Positions 57,278 through 64,000 of a stretch of 64,000 nucleotides of DNA are shown piece by piece. Source of the stretch: Azospirillum brasilense. Its GTDB lineage: Bacteria > Pseudomonadota > Alphaproteobacteria > Azospirillales > Azospirillaceae. A program made the translations under genes and the position numbers. The notes beneath the pieces were generated by a model that ran no database searches, was not told the DNA's origin, and saw only the letters and a list, made by a program, of their open reading frames with translations. Positions within the stretch are counted from its first letter, which is position 1. Each line of letters opens with the position of its first letter. Location: positions 1 through 64,000 of the forward strand of contig NZ_QLKQ01000036.1 of the NCBI RefSeq assembly GCF_003349955.1. Reading direction: 5' to 3'.

Positions 57278-58867
57278 ATGGCTTCGTGGTACCAGTTATC
57301 TGCAAGATGGAGTTCCAGTGGTTCAAGTGGCATGCCGAGGGGATTTTCGGATGCAGGCCATGCGGTTTGCGTGATCGCATACTGCATTTCTGTCGTGTTG
57401 ACGCTTTTCCCCAGTACTGCGGCTGCGCAATTGGTGCCGTCCATGCGCTATGCTCAGACTGGTTCGGCAACCGCACCGCTTCCACTGGCAGGGCCGGAAG
57501 TGCGGCTAACGTTGCCGGAAGCCGTTTATCTGGGACTCCGCCAGAATCTCGGGGTCCGCGGTGCCTATTTGCAACGTGTTCTTGACAAGTACAACCTCCA
57601 TGTTGCTGAGTCTGCGTTCGCGCCCAAGGCAAGCGTCGTTGTGTCGCTTGGCGCCGACCGCACCGGAACGAGCCTGAACGGCAGTGCCGAGTTGACGCCG
57701 ACCGTCCAACTTCTCACACCACTCGGCACAATCATCAATTTCGGTTGGGACATGCGACAGGATGGCCGACGCCAGCCGGGCGGTGGCCAGCTCAAGGGAC
57801 GTTCGGCCCTCACCTTCTCCTTGATTCAACCGTTGCTCAAAGGGGCGGGGTACGACGCCAACATGGCATCGATCCGCACAGCGCGACTGCAGGAGCATTA
57901 CAACCAGCTTCGCCTTAAGTCGATAGTCGCGAGCACAGTGACGGACATTGCCCGCGCTTATCACCAGTTCGTGCAGACGCGCCAGCAGATCGTCCTGGCC
58001 GAAGGCGCGCTTTCGCGGGCACGTGACCTGGAAGCGACGAACCAAGCACTGATCGCATCGGGACGCATGGCAAATATTGAACTGGTGCAGGCGCAATCCA
58101 CCGTGGCCGCTCAGGAGCTTGCGCTTCTCCAGGCCGAAAACGCCTTTGAAGCTGCCCGCCTTGGATTGCTGGCACTTCTAGCGCTTGATCTGAACACGCG
58201 GGTGGTGCCCGCCGACTCTTTGTCGGCCGAACCGGTACGAGTGGAACTGGATACGGTGAGGGCTCTGGCTTATGAGAACCGGCCGGATTACCTGTCTCAG
58301 CTTATCGCCATTGAAGGTGCGCGCATTGGGTTGGACGTCGCCAGGAACCAGCGGCTGTGGGATCTGTCGGCCAACGTCGGGCTGAACGTCCCTGGAGCCG
58401 ACCGAACCGGATGGCGAGCCACGCGGAGCTTGCCGGACACCAAGACCGACCTGCGCACGGGCCTGCAACTCAGCATCCCCATAAACGACAAGGCGCTCAA
58501 GCAGCAAGAGGTCCAGGCCACCATCGGCTTGCGGCAGGGAGAGGTACTCCTGGATCAAATGCGCGCACAAATCGATCAGCAGGTGCGGAATGCCGTGCGC
58601 AGCGTCGATGCGGCATGGCGCCAGTACAAGCTCAGCCATCGGGTGCGCGAATTGTCAGAAAAATCCTCGGCCGGCGAAATGCTCAAGCTGCGCTCCGGGC
58701 GATCGAGCAATTTCCAGGTCGTGTCCTTCCAGGATCAACTGCGCTCTGCGGAAAACGCGGAACTTGCGGCGTTGGTGGTTTATCTCGACTCCTTGTTGAT
58801 GCTTGACCTGCAACTCGGCATGACTCTCGACACCTGGGGCATTCAATTGAATGACGGCGCGCCATGA
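57278..58867 (+). CDS. TolC-like outer-membrane efflux protein
   Basis: A 529-residue outer-membrane channel protein. A signal sequence (hydrophobic core VCVIAYCISVVLTLF, then AAAQ) is followed by two repeats of the TolC fold: LTLPEAVYLGLRQNLGVRGA and, later, VELDTVRALAYENRPDYLSQ, each leading into long helices. It is the outer-membrane exit duct for the exporter encoded by the next genes. The frame starts at 57278; an ATG at 57332 gives a tidier signal peptide. It overlaps the lipoprotein gene by 4 bp. Confidence 0.85.
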   Translation: MASWYQLSARWSSSGSSGMPRGFSDAGHAVCVIAYCISVVLTLFPSTAAAQLVPSMRYAQTGSATAPLPLAGPEVRLTLPEAVYLGLRQNLGVRGAYLQRVLDKYNLHVAESAFAPKASVVVSLGADRTGTSLNGSAELTPTVQLLTPLGTIINFGWDMRQDGRRQPGGGQLKGRSALTFSLIQPLLKGAGYDANMASIRTARLQEHYNQLRLKSIVASTVTDIARAYHQFVQTRQQIVLAEGALSRARDLEATNQALIASGRMANIELVQAQSTVAAQELALLQAENAFEAARLGLLALLALDLNTRVVPADSLSAEPVRVELDTVRALAYENRPDYLSQLIAIEGARIGLDVARNQRLWDLSANVGLNVPGADRTGWRATRSLPDTKTDLRTGLQLSIPINDKALKQQEVQATIGLRQGEVLLDQMRAQIDQQVRNAVRSVDAAWRQYKLSHRVRELSEKSSAGEMLKLRSGRSSNFQVVSFQDQLRSAENAELAALVVYLDSLLMLDLQLGMTLDTWGIQLNDGAP

Positions 58868-59451
58868 GATCTAAGCACTCCATCGTCGCGACCATGCTTG
58901 GCACCTTGGGGATCGCTGGCGGCTGTGCTCCGCCCAAGGTACTGCTGGAACCGCTCACTGCGCCGACGATGCTGCAACCGGCGAGTCCGGCGCTGCCGCG
59001 ACCGACCTATGCACGACCAACCGGCGACGAGACCGCATCCATCGCGCTCGGCCAGCGTTCCGTAGAGCAGCCGGAACCAGCACTTCCGCCGCAACCTCGT
59101 CCGCCCGTTGCCTCCATCGGGCTGGAGGATTGGTTGGGCGAATGGCTGGCGACCAATCCCCGAATTCCAAACGAAGGCGACTATCGGACAAGTGGCCCGC
59201 AAGTTTTGGGCGACCACGGAGTCGTCGTTCGTCGCTTCGGCGATGTCTACCACTACCCGGACGGTTCCTGGACGCGCCGGAACGGCAATGTTTACCAGCA
59301 TTCGGACGGATCCTCGGCGGTGCGGAACGGAGATGTCGTATTTCATTCTGACGGCACCTGGACACGGCGCAGCGGAGACGTGCTGCTGCGCTCCAACGGG
59401 ACTTCCTGCACGCTGTCCGCTGGAGTTGCGTTCTGCCGTGGAGGGAAATAA
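58864..59451 (+). CDS. Probable lipoprotein with four tandem 15-residue repeats
   Basis: A 195-residue protein. The leader ends LGIAGGC, a lipobox-like motif that would acylate Cys21. A Pro-rich spacer (residues 22-85) leads to four repeats at residues 126-185: GDVYHYPDGSWTRRN, GNVYQHSDGSSAVRN, GDVVFHSDGTWTRRS and GDVLLRSNGTSCTLS. Each has G-x-V-x-x-x-x-D/N-G-S/T, the pattern of a short beta-hairpin repeat, so the domain may be a small beta-structure. I know no family for it. It is translated between the TolC-like protein and the ABC ATPase, so it is likely a dedicated accessory of the exporter. Confidence 0.75.
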   Translation: MRSKHSIVATMLGTLGIAGGCAPPKVLLEPLTAPTMLQPASPALPRPTYARPTGDETASIALGQRSVEQPEPALPPQPRPPVASIGLEDWLGEWLATNPRIPNEGDYRTSGPQVLGDHGVVVRRFGDVYHYPDGSWTRRNGNVYQHSDGSSAVRNGDVVFHSDGTWTRRSGDVLLRSNGTSCTLSAGVAFCRGGK

Positions 59452-59457
59452 AGCCGC

Positions 59458-60165
59458 ATGACCATTCTCGCGCTTGATGGCATTCACAAGAGCTATGGAC
59501 GCGGGCCTTCCAAAATTCAGGTCCTTCAGGACGTGTCGCTCGACATCCAACATGGTGAGATTTGCGCGATCGTAGGGCCGTCAGGATCGGGAAAGTCGAC
59601 CCTGCTCACGCTCATGGGATTGCTCGACCGCCCCGACGCAGGCCGGCTCCTGTTCGAAGGAGAGGACATCGGCTGCGCAACAGCAGACCGGCTGGCCGCG
59701 TTGCGCAGCCGTCGCGTTGGGTTTGTGTTCCAATCCTTCCATCTGTTATCCCGGTTGACGGCGCTGGACAATGTCGCCCTGCCGTTCCTGTACCGTGGGC
59801 TTTCTCCGCGGTCCTGCCACGGGCGTGCTGTGGCGGCGCTGGAGCGCGTCGGACTCGGTGACCGCATCCATCATCGACCGGAAGAAATGTCGGGAGGGCA
59901 GCGCCAGCGCGTGGCGGTTGCCCGGGCCATCGTGGGCGGTCCAGCGCTGCTGTTGGCTGACGAGCCGACCGGCAACCTTGACAGCGAGTCGGCCCGACAG
60001 ATCATCGATCTGTTCAACGGATTGAACGCGGACACGGGGCTGACCGTGGTGATCGTAACCCACGACCCGACCATCGCCGGATGTTGTTACCGCCGGCTGA
60101 CGATGTCGGACGGGCGTCTTGTCGGCTGCCTTCCGTCCGGCCCAGAGGCCGCCGCGCGTTTATGA
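59458..60165 (+). CDS. ABC exporter ATP-binding protein (MacB/LolD type)
   Basis: A 235-residue ABC ATPase. Walker A GPSGSGKST, signature MSGGQRQRVAVARAIV and Walker B LLLADEPTGNLDS define the MacB/LolD/FtsE class that powers mechanotransmission rather than import. Unlike E. coli MacB, where ATPase and membrane parts are one chain, here they are separate genes. It starts 6 bp after the lipoprotein stop and overlaps the permease gene by 4 bp. Confidence 0.92.
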   Translation: MTILALDGIHKSYGRGPSKIQVLQDVSLDIQHGEICAIVGPSGSGKSTLLTLMGLLDRPDAGRLLFEGEDIGCATADRLAALRSRRVGFVFQSFHLLSRLTALDNVALPFLYRGLSPRSCHGRAVAALERVGLGDRIHHRPEEMSGGQRQRVAVARAIVGGPALLLADEPTGNLDSESARQIIDLFNGLNADTGLTVVIVTHDPTIAGCCYRRLTMSDGRLVGCLPSGPEAAARL

Positions 60166-61385
60166 CGGCGCCGGATGACAGAGATCGTGGCACGGAGGCG
60201 GGTGGCGGGGTTCTGCACATCCTGGTGGCCGACGCCTTCCAGAACCTTCGTGCAAAGCGGCAACGTTCGCTGCTGGCGCTGCTGGGCATCGCCATCGGCA
60301 CGGCTGCGATCATCGCGATGGTCGCTATCGGTGAGAACGCGAAGCATCACTCCCTTCGCCAGTTCCAGGCGCTGGGTACAGACATTCTGGCGATCCAAAA
60401 GGATTTCGCTGCGCCGGGACTGAAGGCGGCATTGACGATTCAGGACGCCGACTCCTTGAAGTCGCTTCCGGGTGTCGAGGTAACTGTCCCGTTGGCGGTT
60501 GTTGGGGCCGAGGTCGCGTATGGCCGCAATCGCGCGTCAGCGGCCATAGCCGGCGTCACTGGTAATGTGTTTCAGTTGGCACAGCTGAAGGTGGAACGTG
60601 GACGGGTACTGACCGAATTGGATCGGCACCAGACCTTTGTAGTCCTGGGAGCGGAGGTGGCCAGACGCCTGGCTGGACAGGGCGGGGCGCTGGACATTGG
60701 TGTTCCAGTCCGAATGGGTGGGTACAACTACACGGTTATTGGGGTGCTCAAAGAGGCTTTGCCGAACCCGCTTCTTCCGGTTGACATCAACAACGCCGCC
60801 TTGGTTCCGCTTCCCGGTGTGCGGCGAGTGACAGCAACTGCCGAGATCACGAATATCTTAGTGCGCAAGACGTCCGACGCCGACAACCGAGCGATACTGC
60901 ACAAAATCTCCGGCTATTTTTCTGAAGGATTGCGCGCCCGTCCTGTCATGGTCCAGGACGCCCGGCAGTTGATCTCCGCAATGGAAGACGAGATGCGGGT
61001 CCACACTCTCCTTCTTACTGCTATTGGCAGCATCTCACTGCTTGTCGGTGGTGTTGGCGTGATGAACGTCATGCTTATGAGCGTGGTCGAACGGCGGCGC
61101 GAGATTGGTATTCGGCTTGCCTTGGGCGCCCGGCCCTGCGACATCCGCACGATGTTCCTGATCGAGGCCTTGGTGCTGTCCTTCTCCGGTGGGCTCGCGG
61201 GTATCGCGTTGGGTGTTATGGCGGCAGCGCTTTACGCGTGGAACGCGTCGTGGGTCTTTGTGCCATCGCTAGTGGCCGTGCCACTGGGGGCTGGGATGTC
61301 AATCGGAGCCGGTGTGTTCTTCGGGCTGTATCCAGCAATTCAAGCGTCACGGCTCCAACCGATAGAGGCGCTGCGGAGTGATTGA
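60162..61385 (+). CDS. ABC exporter permease (MacB/FtsX type)
   Basis: A 407-residue membrane protein of the MacB group. One hydrophobic segment near residues 36-57 (RQRSLLALLGIAIGTAAIIA) is followed by a large periplasmic domain of about 210 residues and then three C-terminal segments, the first containing GGVGVMNVMLMSVVERRREI. This is the exact MacB/FtsX topology. The start at 60162 is fixed by the ATGA overlap with the ATPase stop. It works with the ATPase to pump a substrate from the periplasm through TolC. Confidence 0.9.
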   Translation: MTAPDDRDRGTEAGGGVLHILVADAFQNLRAKRQRSLLALLGIAIGTAAIIAMVAIGENAKHHSLRQFQALGTDILAIQKDFAAPGLKAALTIQDADSLKSLPGVEVTVPLAVVGAEVAYGRNRASAAIAGVTGNVFQLAQLKVERGRVLTELDRHQTFVVLGAEVARRLAGQGGALDIGVPVRMGGYNYTVIGVLKEALPNPLLPVDINNAALVPLPGVRRVTATAEITNILVRKTSDADNRAILHKISGYFSEGLRARPVMVQDARQLISAMEDEMRVHTLLLTAIGSISLLVGGVGVMNVMLMSVVERRREIGIRLALGARPCDIRTMFLIEALVLSFSGGLAGIALGVMAAALYAWNASWVFVPSLVAVPLGAGMSIGAGVFFGLYPAIQASRLQPIEALRSD

Positions 61386-61499
61386 TTCTGCATCGTGTCG
61401 AGAAGATGATCGGAGTGCTTACTGGAGGGTGATAGTGTCTGGCAGCAATTCCCTTAACTGTGTTTCGCGGTATAGGCACCCAGCGTTGGAACTCCGTTA

Positions 61500-62714
61500 A
61501 TGCAACGGTTAGGGATCATATGGGCGGGCAGCCTCGCTCGTTGGCGCGACCCAATCGGGAACGCTGGTTGGTTCTGTGCGGGTGCCATCACGGCTGCCCT
61601 TGCGTTGGGTGGAGGACCCATTTTCCACACAATTACTCCCGGATCATCCCCGACGGTGGCAGACGCGTTGGCTGAAATAGAGTCGCAGGGTGCGTCCCCT
61701 ATGGTGCCCGCGAGGACAGCCCCGATGGTGTCGCGGCTCTCCATTGTCGGTATCATAGAGCCGGGCCGCACCATGAACGTTGTCGCCCCCTTTGCTGCCT
61801 CGGTGAAGGAGAAACAATTCGCCTATGGTCAGTTGATCGAAAAAGGTCAGGCCCTGCTGGTTTTGGACGGCCTGGATGTGGAAATGCGGCTGCGCGATGC
61901 GGAGAGTGCGTTGCTAAAAGCCGTTCAAAAATTGGAGGAGGTTAAGAATTGGGCGGGCGGCGCGGAGGTATCCCGTGCACAGCGCCAGCTCGCCAGTGCT
62001 AAGCGCGAGGCCGATCAGGCTGACCGCCGTGTGCTCGACGCCAAACCTCTTATCGAGCGGGGAGTCATTCCTAGACAGGAATATGAAGACCTGCAACGGC
62101 AGGCCGAGAGCCATACAATCAGTCTCGCGGCGGCGCGAGAGGAATTGGCCACCACGCTGAAGCGAGGTGACACCGCTGCGTGGCGCACAGCTGAGTTGGA
62201 GCACGCCAATGCCAAGGCGAAGGTCGAAGAATTGAAAGGTCAACTCGCCCGCGCGGTGGTCACGGCGCCGGTTTCCGGAGTGGTTCTGCACGCACCCTCC
62301 ACGAATTCAGGATCGCCGGGGGCAACCGCCATCGAAGTCGGCAGCGCGCTATCGGGAAATCAGATTCTGTTCACAATCGCCGATTTGACCGTTTTGATGG
62401 TTTCGGTGCGCGTTGACGAAATGGACATCAACCACCTGCGCGTCGGCCAATTGGTCGACGTCAACGGTGATGCATTTTCGGAAAGCCCGCTGAAGGGACG
62501 GATTGCCTGGATAGCGCAGCAAGGAACGGTGGAGAACGGATCGGTTGCCGCGACGTTTGTCGTTCGCGTGGAGCTTCCGCCGCTGACCGAGGCTCAAAGG
62601 AGGCGCATCCGTGTAGGAATGTCCGCCAATGTGTCGATTACGGTGAACGAAAGCGAGGCAAGCGTCGTGGTGCCTCCCGAGGTTGCGTCAGGGCTTGCGC
62701 CACATTGGGATTGA
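61500..62714 (+). CDS. Periplasmic adaptor (HlyD/MacA-like membrane fusion protein)
   Basis: A 404-residue adaptor. An N-terminal membrane segment (residues 20-42, GNAGWFCAGAITAALALG) is followed by a lipoyl/barrel half-motif (VVAPFAASVKEKQFAYGQLI and KGQALLVLD), a long coiled coil with the RGVIPRQEYEDL turn, and the second lipoyl half (VVTAPVSGVVLHAPS) then beta-barrel. It bridges the MacB-like permease and the TolC-like channel. It begins 114 bp after the permease stop and is the last gene of the exporter set. Confidence 0.87.
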   Translation: MQRLGIIWAGSLARWRDPIGNAGWFCAGAITAALALGGGPIFHTITPGSSPTVADALAEIESQGASPMVPARTAPMVSRLSIVGIIEPGRTMNVVAPFAASVKEKQFAYGQLIEKGQALLVLDGLDVEMRLRDAESALLKAVQKLEEVKNWAGGAEVSRAQRQLASAKREADQADRRVLDAKPLIERGVIPRQEYEDLQRQAESHTISLAAAREELATTLKRGDTAAWRTAELEHANAKAKVEELKGQLARAVVTAPVSGVVLHAPSTNSGSPGATAIEVGSALSGNQILFTIADLTVLMVSVRVDEMDINHLRVGQLVDVNGDAFSESPLKGRIAWIAQQGTVENGSVAATFVVRVELPPLTEAQRRRIRVGMSANVSITVNESEASVVVPPEVASGLAPHWD

Positions 62715-62723
62715 GAGGTTTTC

Positions 62724-63167
62724 ATGCCGTTGCCGGGCGGAGCGGCGGATAAGGCGGGCAACCGCTACGAACTGATGTGGGCCGTGATGTGCATGATCAA
62801 GATCATGCAGGACCGGGCGGAGCACATTCGCATTGAGCCGCCCGGTTCCGACGGCGACGGCACCGTCAAGTCCACGGTGGCGCCAGGTGGCCGACAGGTC
62901 CGCCCCAAGCTGCCGAAGCTGGCCACCCTGCTCGACGAGGCCGAGGAGGACGTGCTGGCCTTCATGACCTTTCCCAAGGAGCATCGGGCCAAGATCCACA
63001 CCACCGATGAGATTGACAAGTCCCGGTATGCCTCAGTCTGCCGACAGCCTCCTGTACCCGTGAGCATGGTCTGGGCTTTTGCAAGCATCAGACCGCTTTC
63101 CGGCATTCAGGCCAAGACGTACGCCTCCGGTAAGCACCGCCTTGGCAAAGTAGGGGTCGGCGTCTGA
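62724..63167 (+). pseudogene. Chimeric frame: defence-type N terminus fused to an IS256 transposase fragment
   Basis: This 147-codon frame is a patchwork. The first 46 residues (GGAADKAGNRYELMWAVMCM, then HIRIEPPGSDGDG) resemble the N-terminal domain of large NTPase/nuclease proteins of antiviral type (family match from memory). From about 62872 it switches to IS256-family transposase: WRQVAD in another frame, a one-base deletion, then VRPKLPKLATLLDEAEEDVL and FPKEHRAKIHTTDEI. Past about 63023 nothing is recognisable. Both source genes are truncated; the frame probably makes nothing useful. Confidence 0.55.
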
Positions 63168-63600
63168 GTTTTGCGTGGCGCGTCATCGCGCAGACACAAA
63201 CCAGTTGCAAACGTCATGGCTTATCAGCGGGTCGAGGTTCTGACGGGGACGGAGCGGCGGCGAAATTACACGCCGGCGGAGAAGGCCCGGATGGTCGAGG
63301 AGGCGTTCCGCCCCGGCGTGGTGGTGACGGAAGCGGCTCGCCGGCTGGGCGTGCACGAAAGTCTGCTGTACCGCTGGCGAGGGCTGATGAAGGCGAGCGG
63401 GACCGCCGTGGCCGAACCGTCCAGCTTCGTCGCAGTGACCATCACGCCGGAGCCGACCGTAACCGAACCGCCGGTCTTGGAGCCCCCTGAACCATTGCCG
63501 CCTCCAGCGAGTCCGACCACGAGCCCGGCGATTCTCGAGGTCATCCTGCCCAGCGGGGCACGCCTGCGTCTGGAAGGGCCGGTCGATCCGGTTCCGGCGG
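63130..63600 (+). mobile_element. tnpA: Left end of an IS66-family element with tnpA fragment
   Basis: GTAAGC at 63130 looks like the IS66-family left terminus. From ATG 63216 a frame reads MAYQRVEVLTGTERRRNYTP and AEKARMVEEAFRPGVVVTEA then ARRLGVHESLLYRWRGLMKA, the helix-turn-helix start of the IS66 accessory protein TnpA (OrfA), through LPSGARLRLEGPVDPVP at about 63594. The usual last codons of TnpA and all of tnpB and tnpC are missing, so only the left part of the element remains. It abuts a TonB receptor that lacks its own 5' end. Confidence 0.7.
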
Positions 63601-63657
63601 CGGCTATCGGGTGTTTATCATGCGCCTTGGCGGCGGCGACGCCTTGGGCTACCGTGA

Positions 63658-64000
63658 CCGGCGCCGTATTTGCCGCCCGTCACCGTGACCAGCGAGTCCG
63701 GAGGGTCGCTCACCGTGCCGACGATGGACGAGGCGGAACAACTCCTTCAACGCATCCCCGGCGGCGTCGAGCTGGTGCCCGACACCGCCTTCAAGAACGG
63801 CCCGGCGAACACCATCCGCGACGTGCTCGGCGCGGTGCCGGGCGTCATCACGCAGCCCAAGTCGAACGTCGACAACCGGGTGTCGATCCGCGGCTCCGGC
63901 CTGACGCGCAACTACGGCAACCGCGGCGTCAACCTGTACATGGACGGCATCCCGATCAACACCTCCGACGGGCTGTTCGACGTCTTCGAGATCGATCCCG
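63658..64000 (+). pseudogene. TonB-dependent receptor, 5'-truncated, continuing beyond the window
   Basis: From 63658 to the window end the frame reads PPVTVTSESGGSLTVPTMDE and then the plug domain: RIPGGVELVPDTAFKNGPAN, TIRDVLGAVPGVITQPKSNV, RVSIRGSGLTRNYGNRGVNL and MDGIPINTSDGLFDVFEIDP. These are the plug landmarks of outer-membrane siderophore/metal receptors. A stop at 63655 lies just before and no signal peptide is in frame; a leader-like stretch (CALAAATPWATVTGA) sits in another frame. So the gene has lost its start to the IS66 event or a frameshift. A GTG at 63715 or ATG at 63724 could start it, but without export signal. Confidence 0.75.

Noticed and set aside
62765-63106. A 113-codon leftward frame in the IS debris
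   Set aside because: It overlaps the recognisable IS256 fragment on the other strand and shows no family pattern.
1-64000. CRISPR array, tRNA or rRNA genes
   Set aside because: I saw no regularly spaced repeat-spacer pattern, no cloverleaf-like block with a CCA-type end, and no rRNA-like conserved stretches. A covariance-model scan would be needed to exclude a single tRNA.

Overview
The window is very GC-rich, with dense operons, many 4-bp ATGA or GTGA start/stop overlaps, and gene content (large oxidoreductase, ABC, TRAP and sarcosine-oxidase clusters) typical of a metabolically versatile alphaproteobacterium. Gene style and protein sequences fit Azospirillum or a close Rhodospirillales relative. 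This is inference: there is no rRNA or other taxonomic marker in the window.

Layout. 0.2-10 kb: an MFS exporter divergent from an HxlR regulator, a PaoABC-type molybdenum aldehyde oxidoreductase operon read leftwards, a lipocalin-like secreted protein, an SDR/LysR divergent pair, and a MarR regulator with an epimerase under a conspicuous operator. A run of seven back-to-back palindromes fills 2068-2292. 10-14.5 kb: a leftward sulfur operon (small membrane protein, cysteine-dioxygenase-like protein, four-domain rhodanese, sulfonate/taurine-type binding protein, TauD-type dioxygenase). 14.9-22.3 kb: a three-subunit HcnABC-like amine/hydroxyproline dehydrogenase followed by a complete branched-chain amino acid-type ABC importer. 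22.4-32.2 kb, rightwards: heterotetrameric sarcosine oxidase (soxBDAG), an unusual M19 dipeptidase, a flavin monooxygenase, a CitE-like lyase and a MetQ-like binding protein. 32.2-38.7 kb, leftwards: E1 alpha/beta 2-oxoacid dehydrogenase, TRAP transporter, SDR, preceded by an XRE-cupin regulator.

39.3-53.6 kb is the most striking metabolic block: a Family 2A encapsulin shell gene, its cysteine desulfurase with a long Pro/Ala-rich N-terminal cargo extension, and serine acetyltransferase, facing a leftward operon with an AprA-like flavoprotein, an 8Fe-8S ferredoxin, a sulfonate-type ABC importer, an amidohydrolase and an FAD protein; then MetY and a 2OG-Fe(II) oxygenase. Together with the 10-14 kb operon this looks like a sulfur acquisition, cysteine synthesis and encapsulated sulfur-storage locus. 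Related AT-rich motifs recur in front of several of its operons next to the XRE-cupin gene, suggesting one regulon.

54-64 kb is different: less GC-rich, unlike codon use, and bounded by IS debris (IS1380- and IS6-type remnants on the left; an IS256 fragment and an IS66 end on the right). Inside is a compact cassette: a small cysteine-containing secreted protein, a DsbA-like thioredoxin-fold protein, an unrecognised polar protein, a TolC-like outer-membrane protein, a probable lipoprotein with four 15-residue repeats, and MacB-like ATPase, permease and adaptor proteins. It is a plausible horizontally acquired export system with its own candidate substrates. The window ends in a TonB-dependent receptor that has lost its 5' end next to the IS66 fragment.
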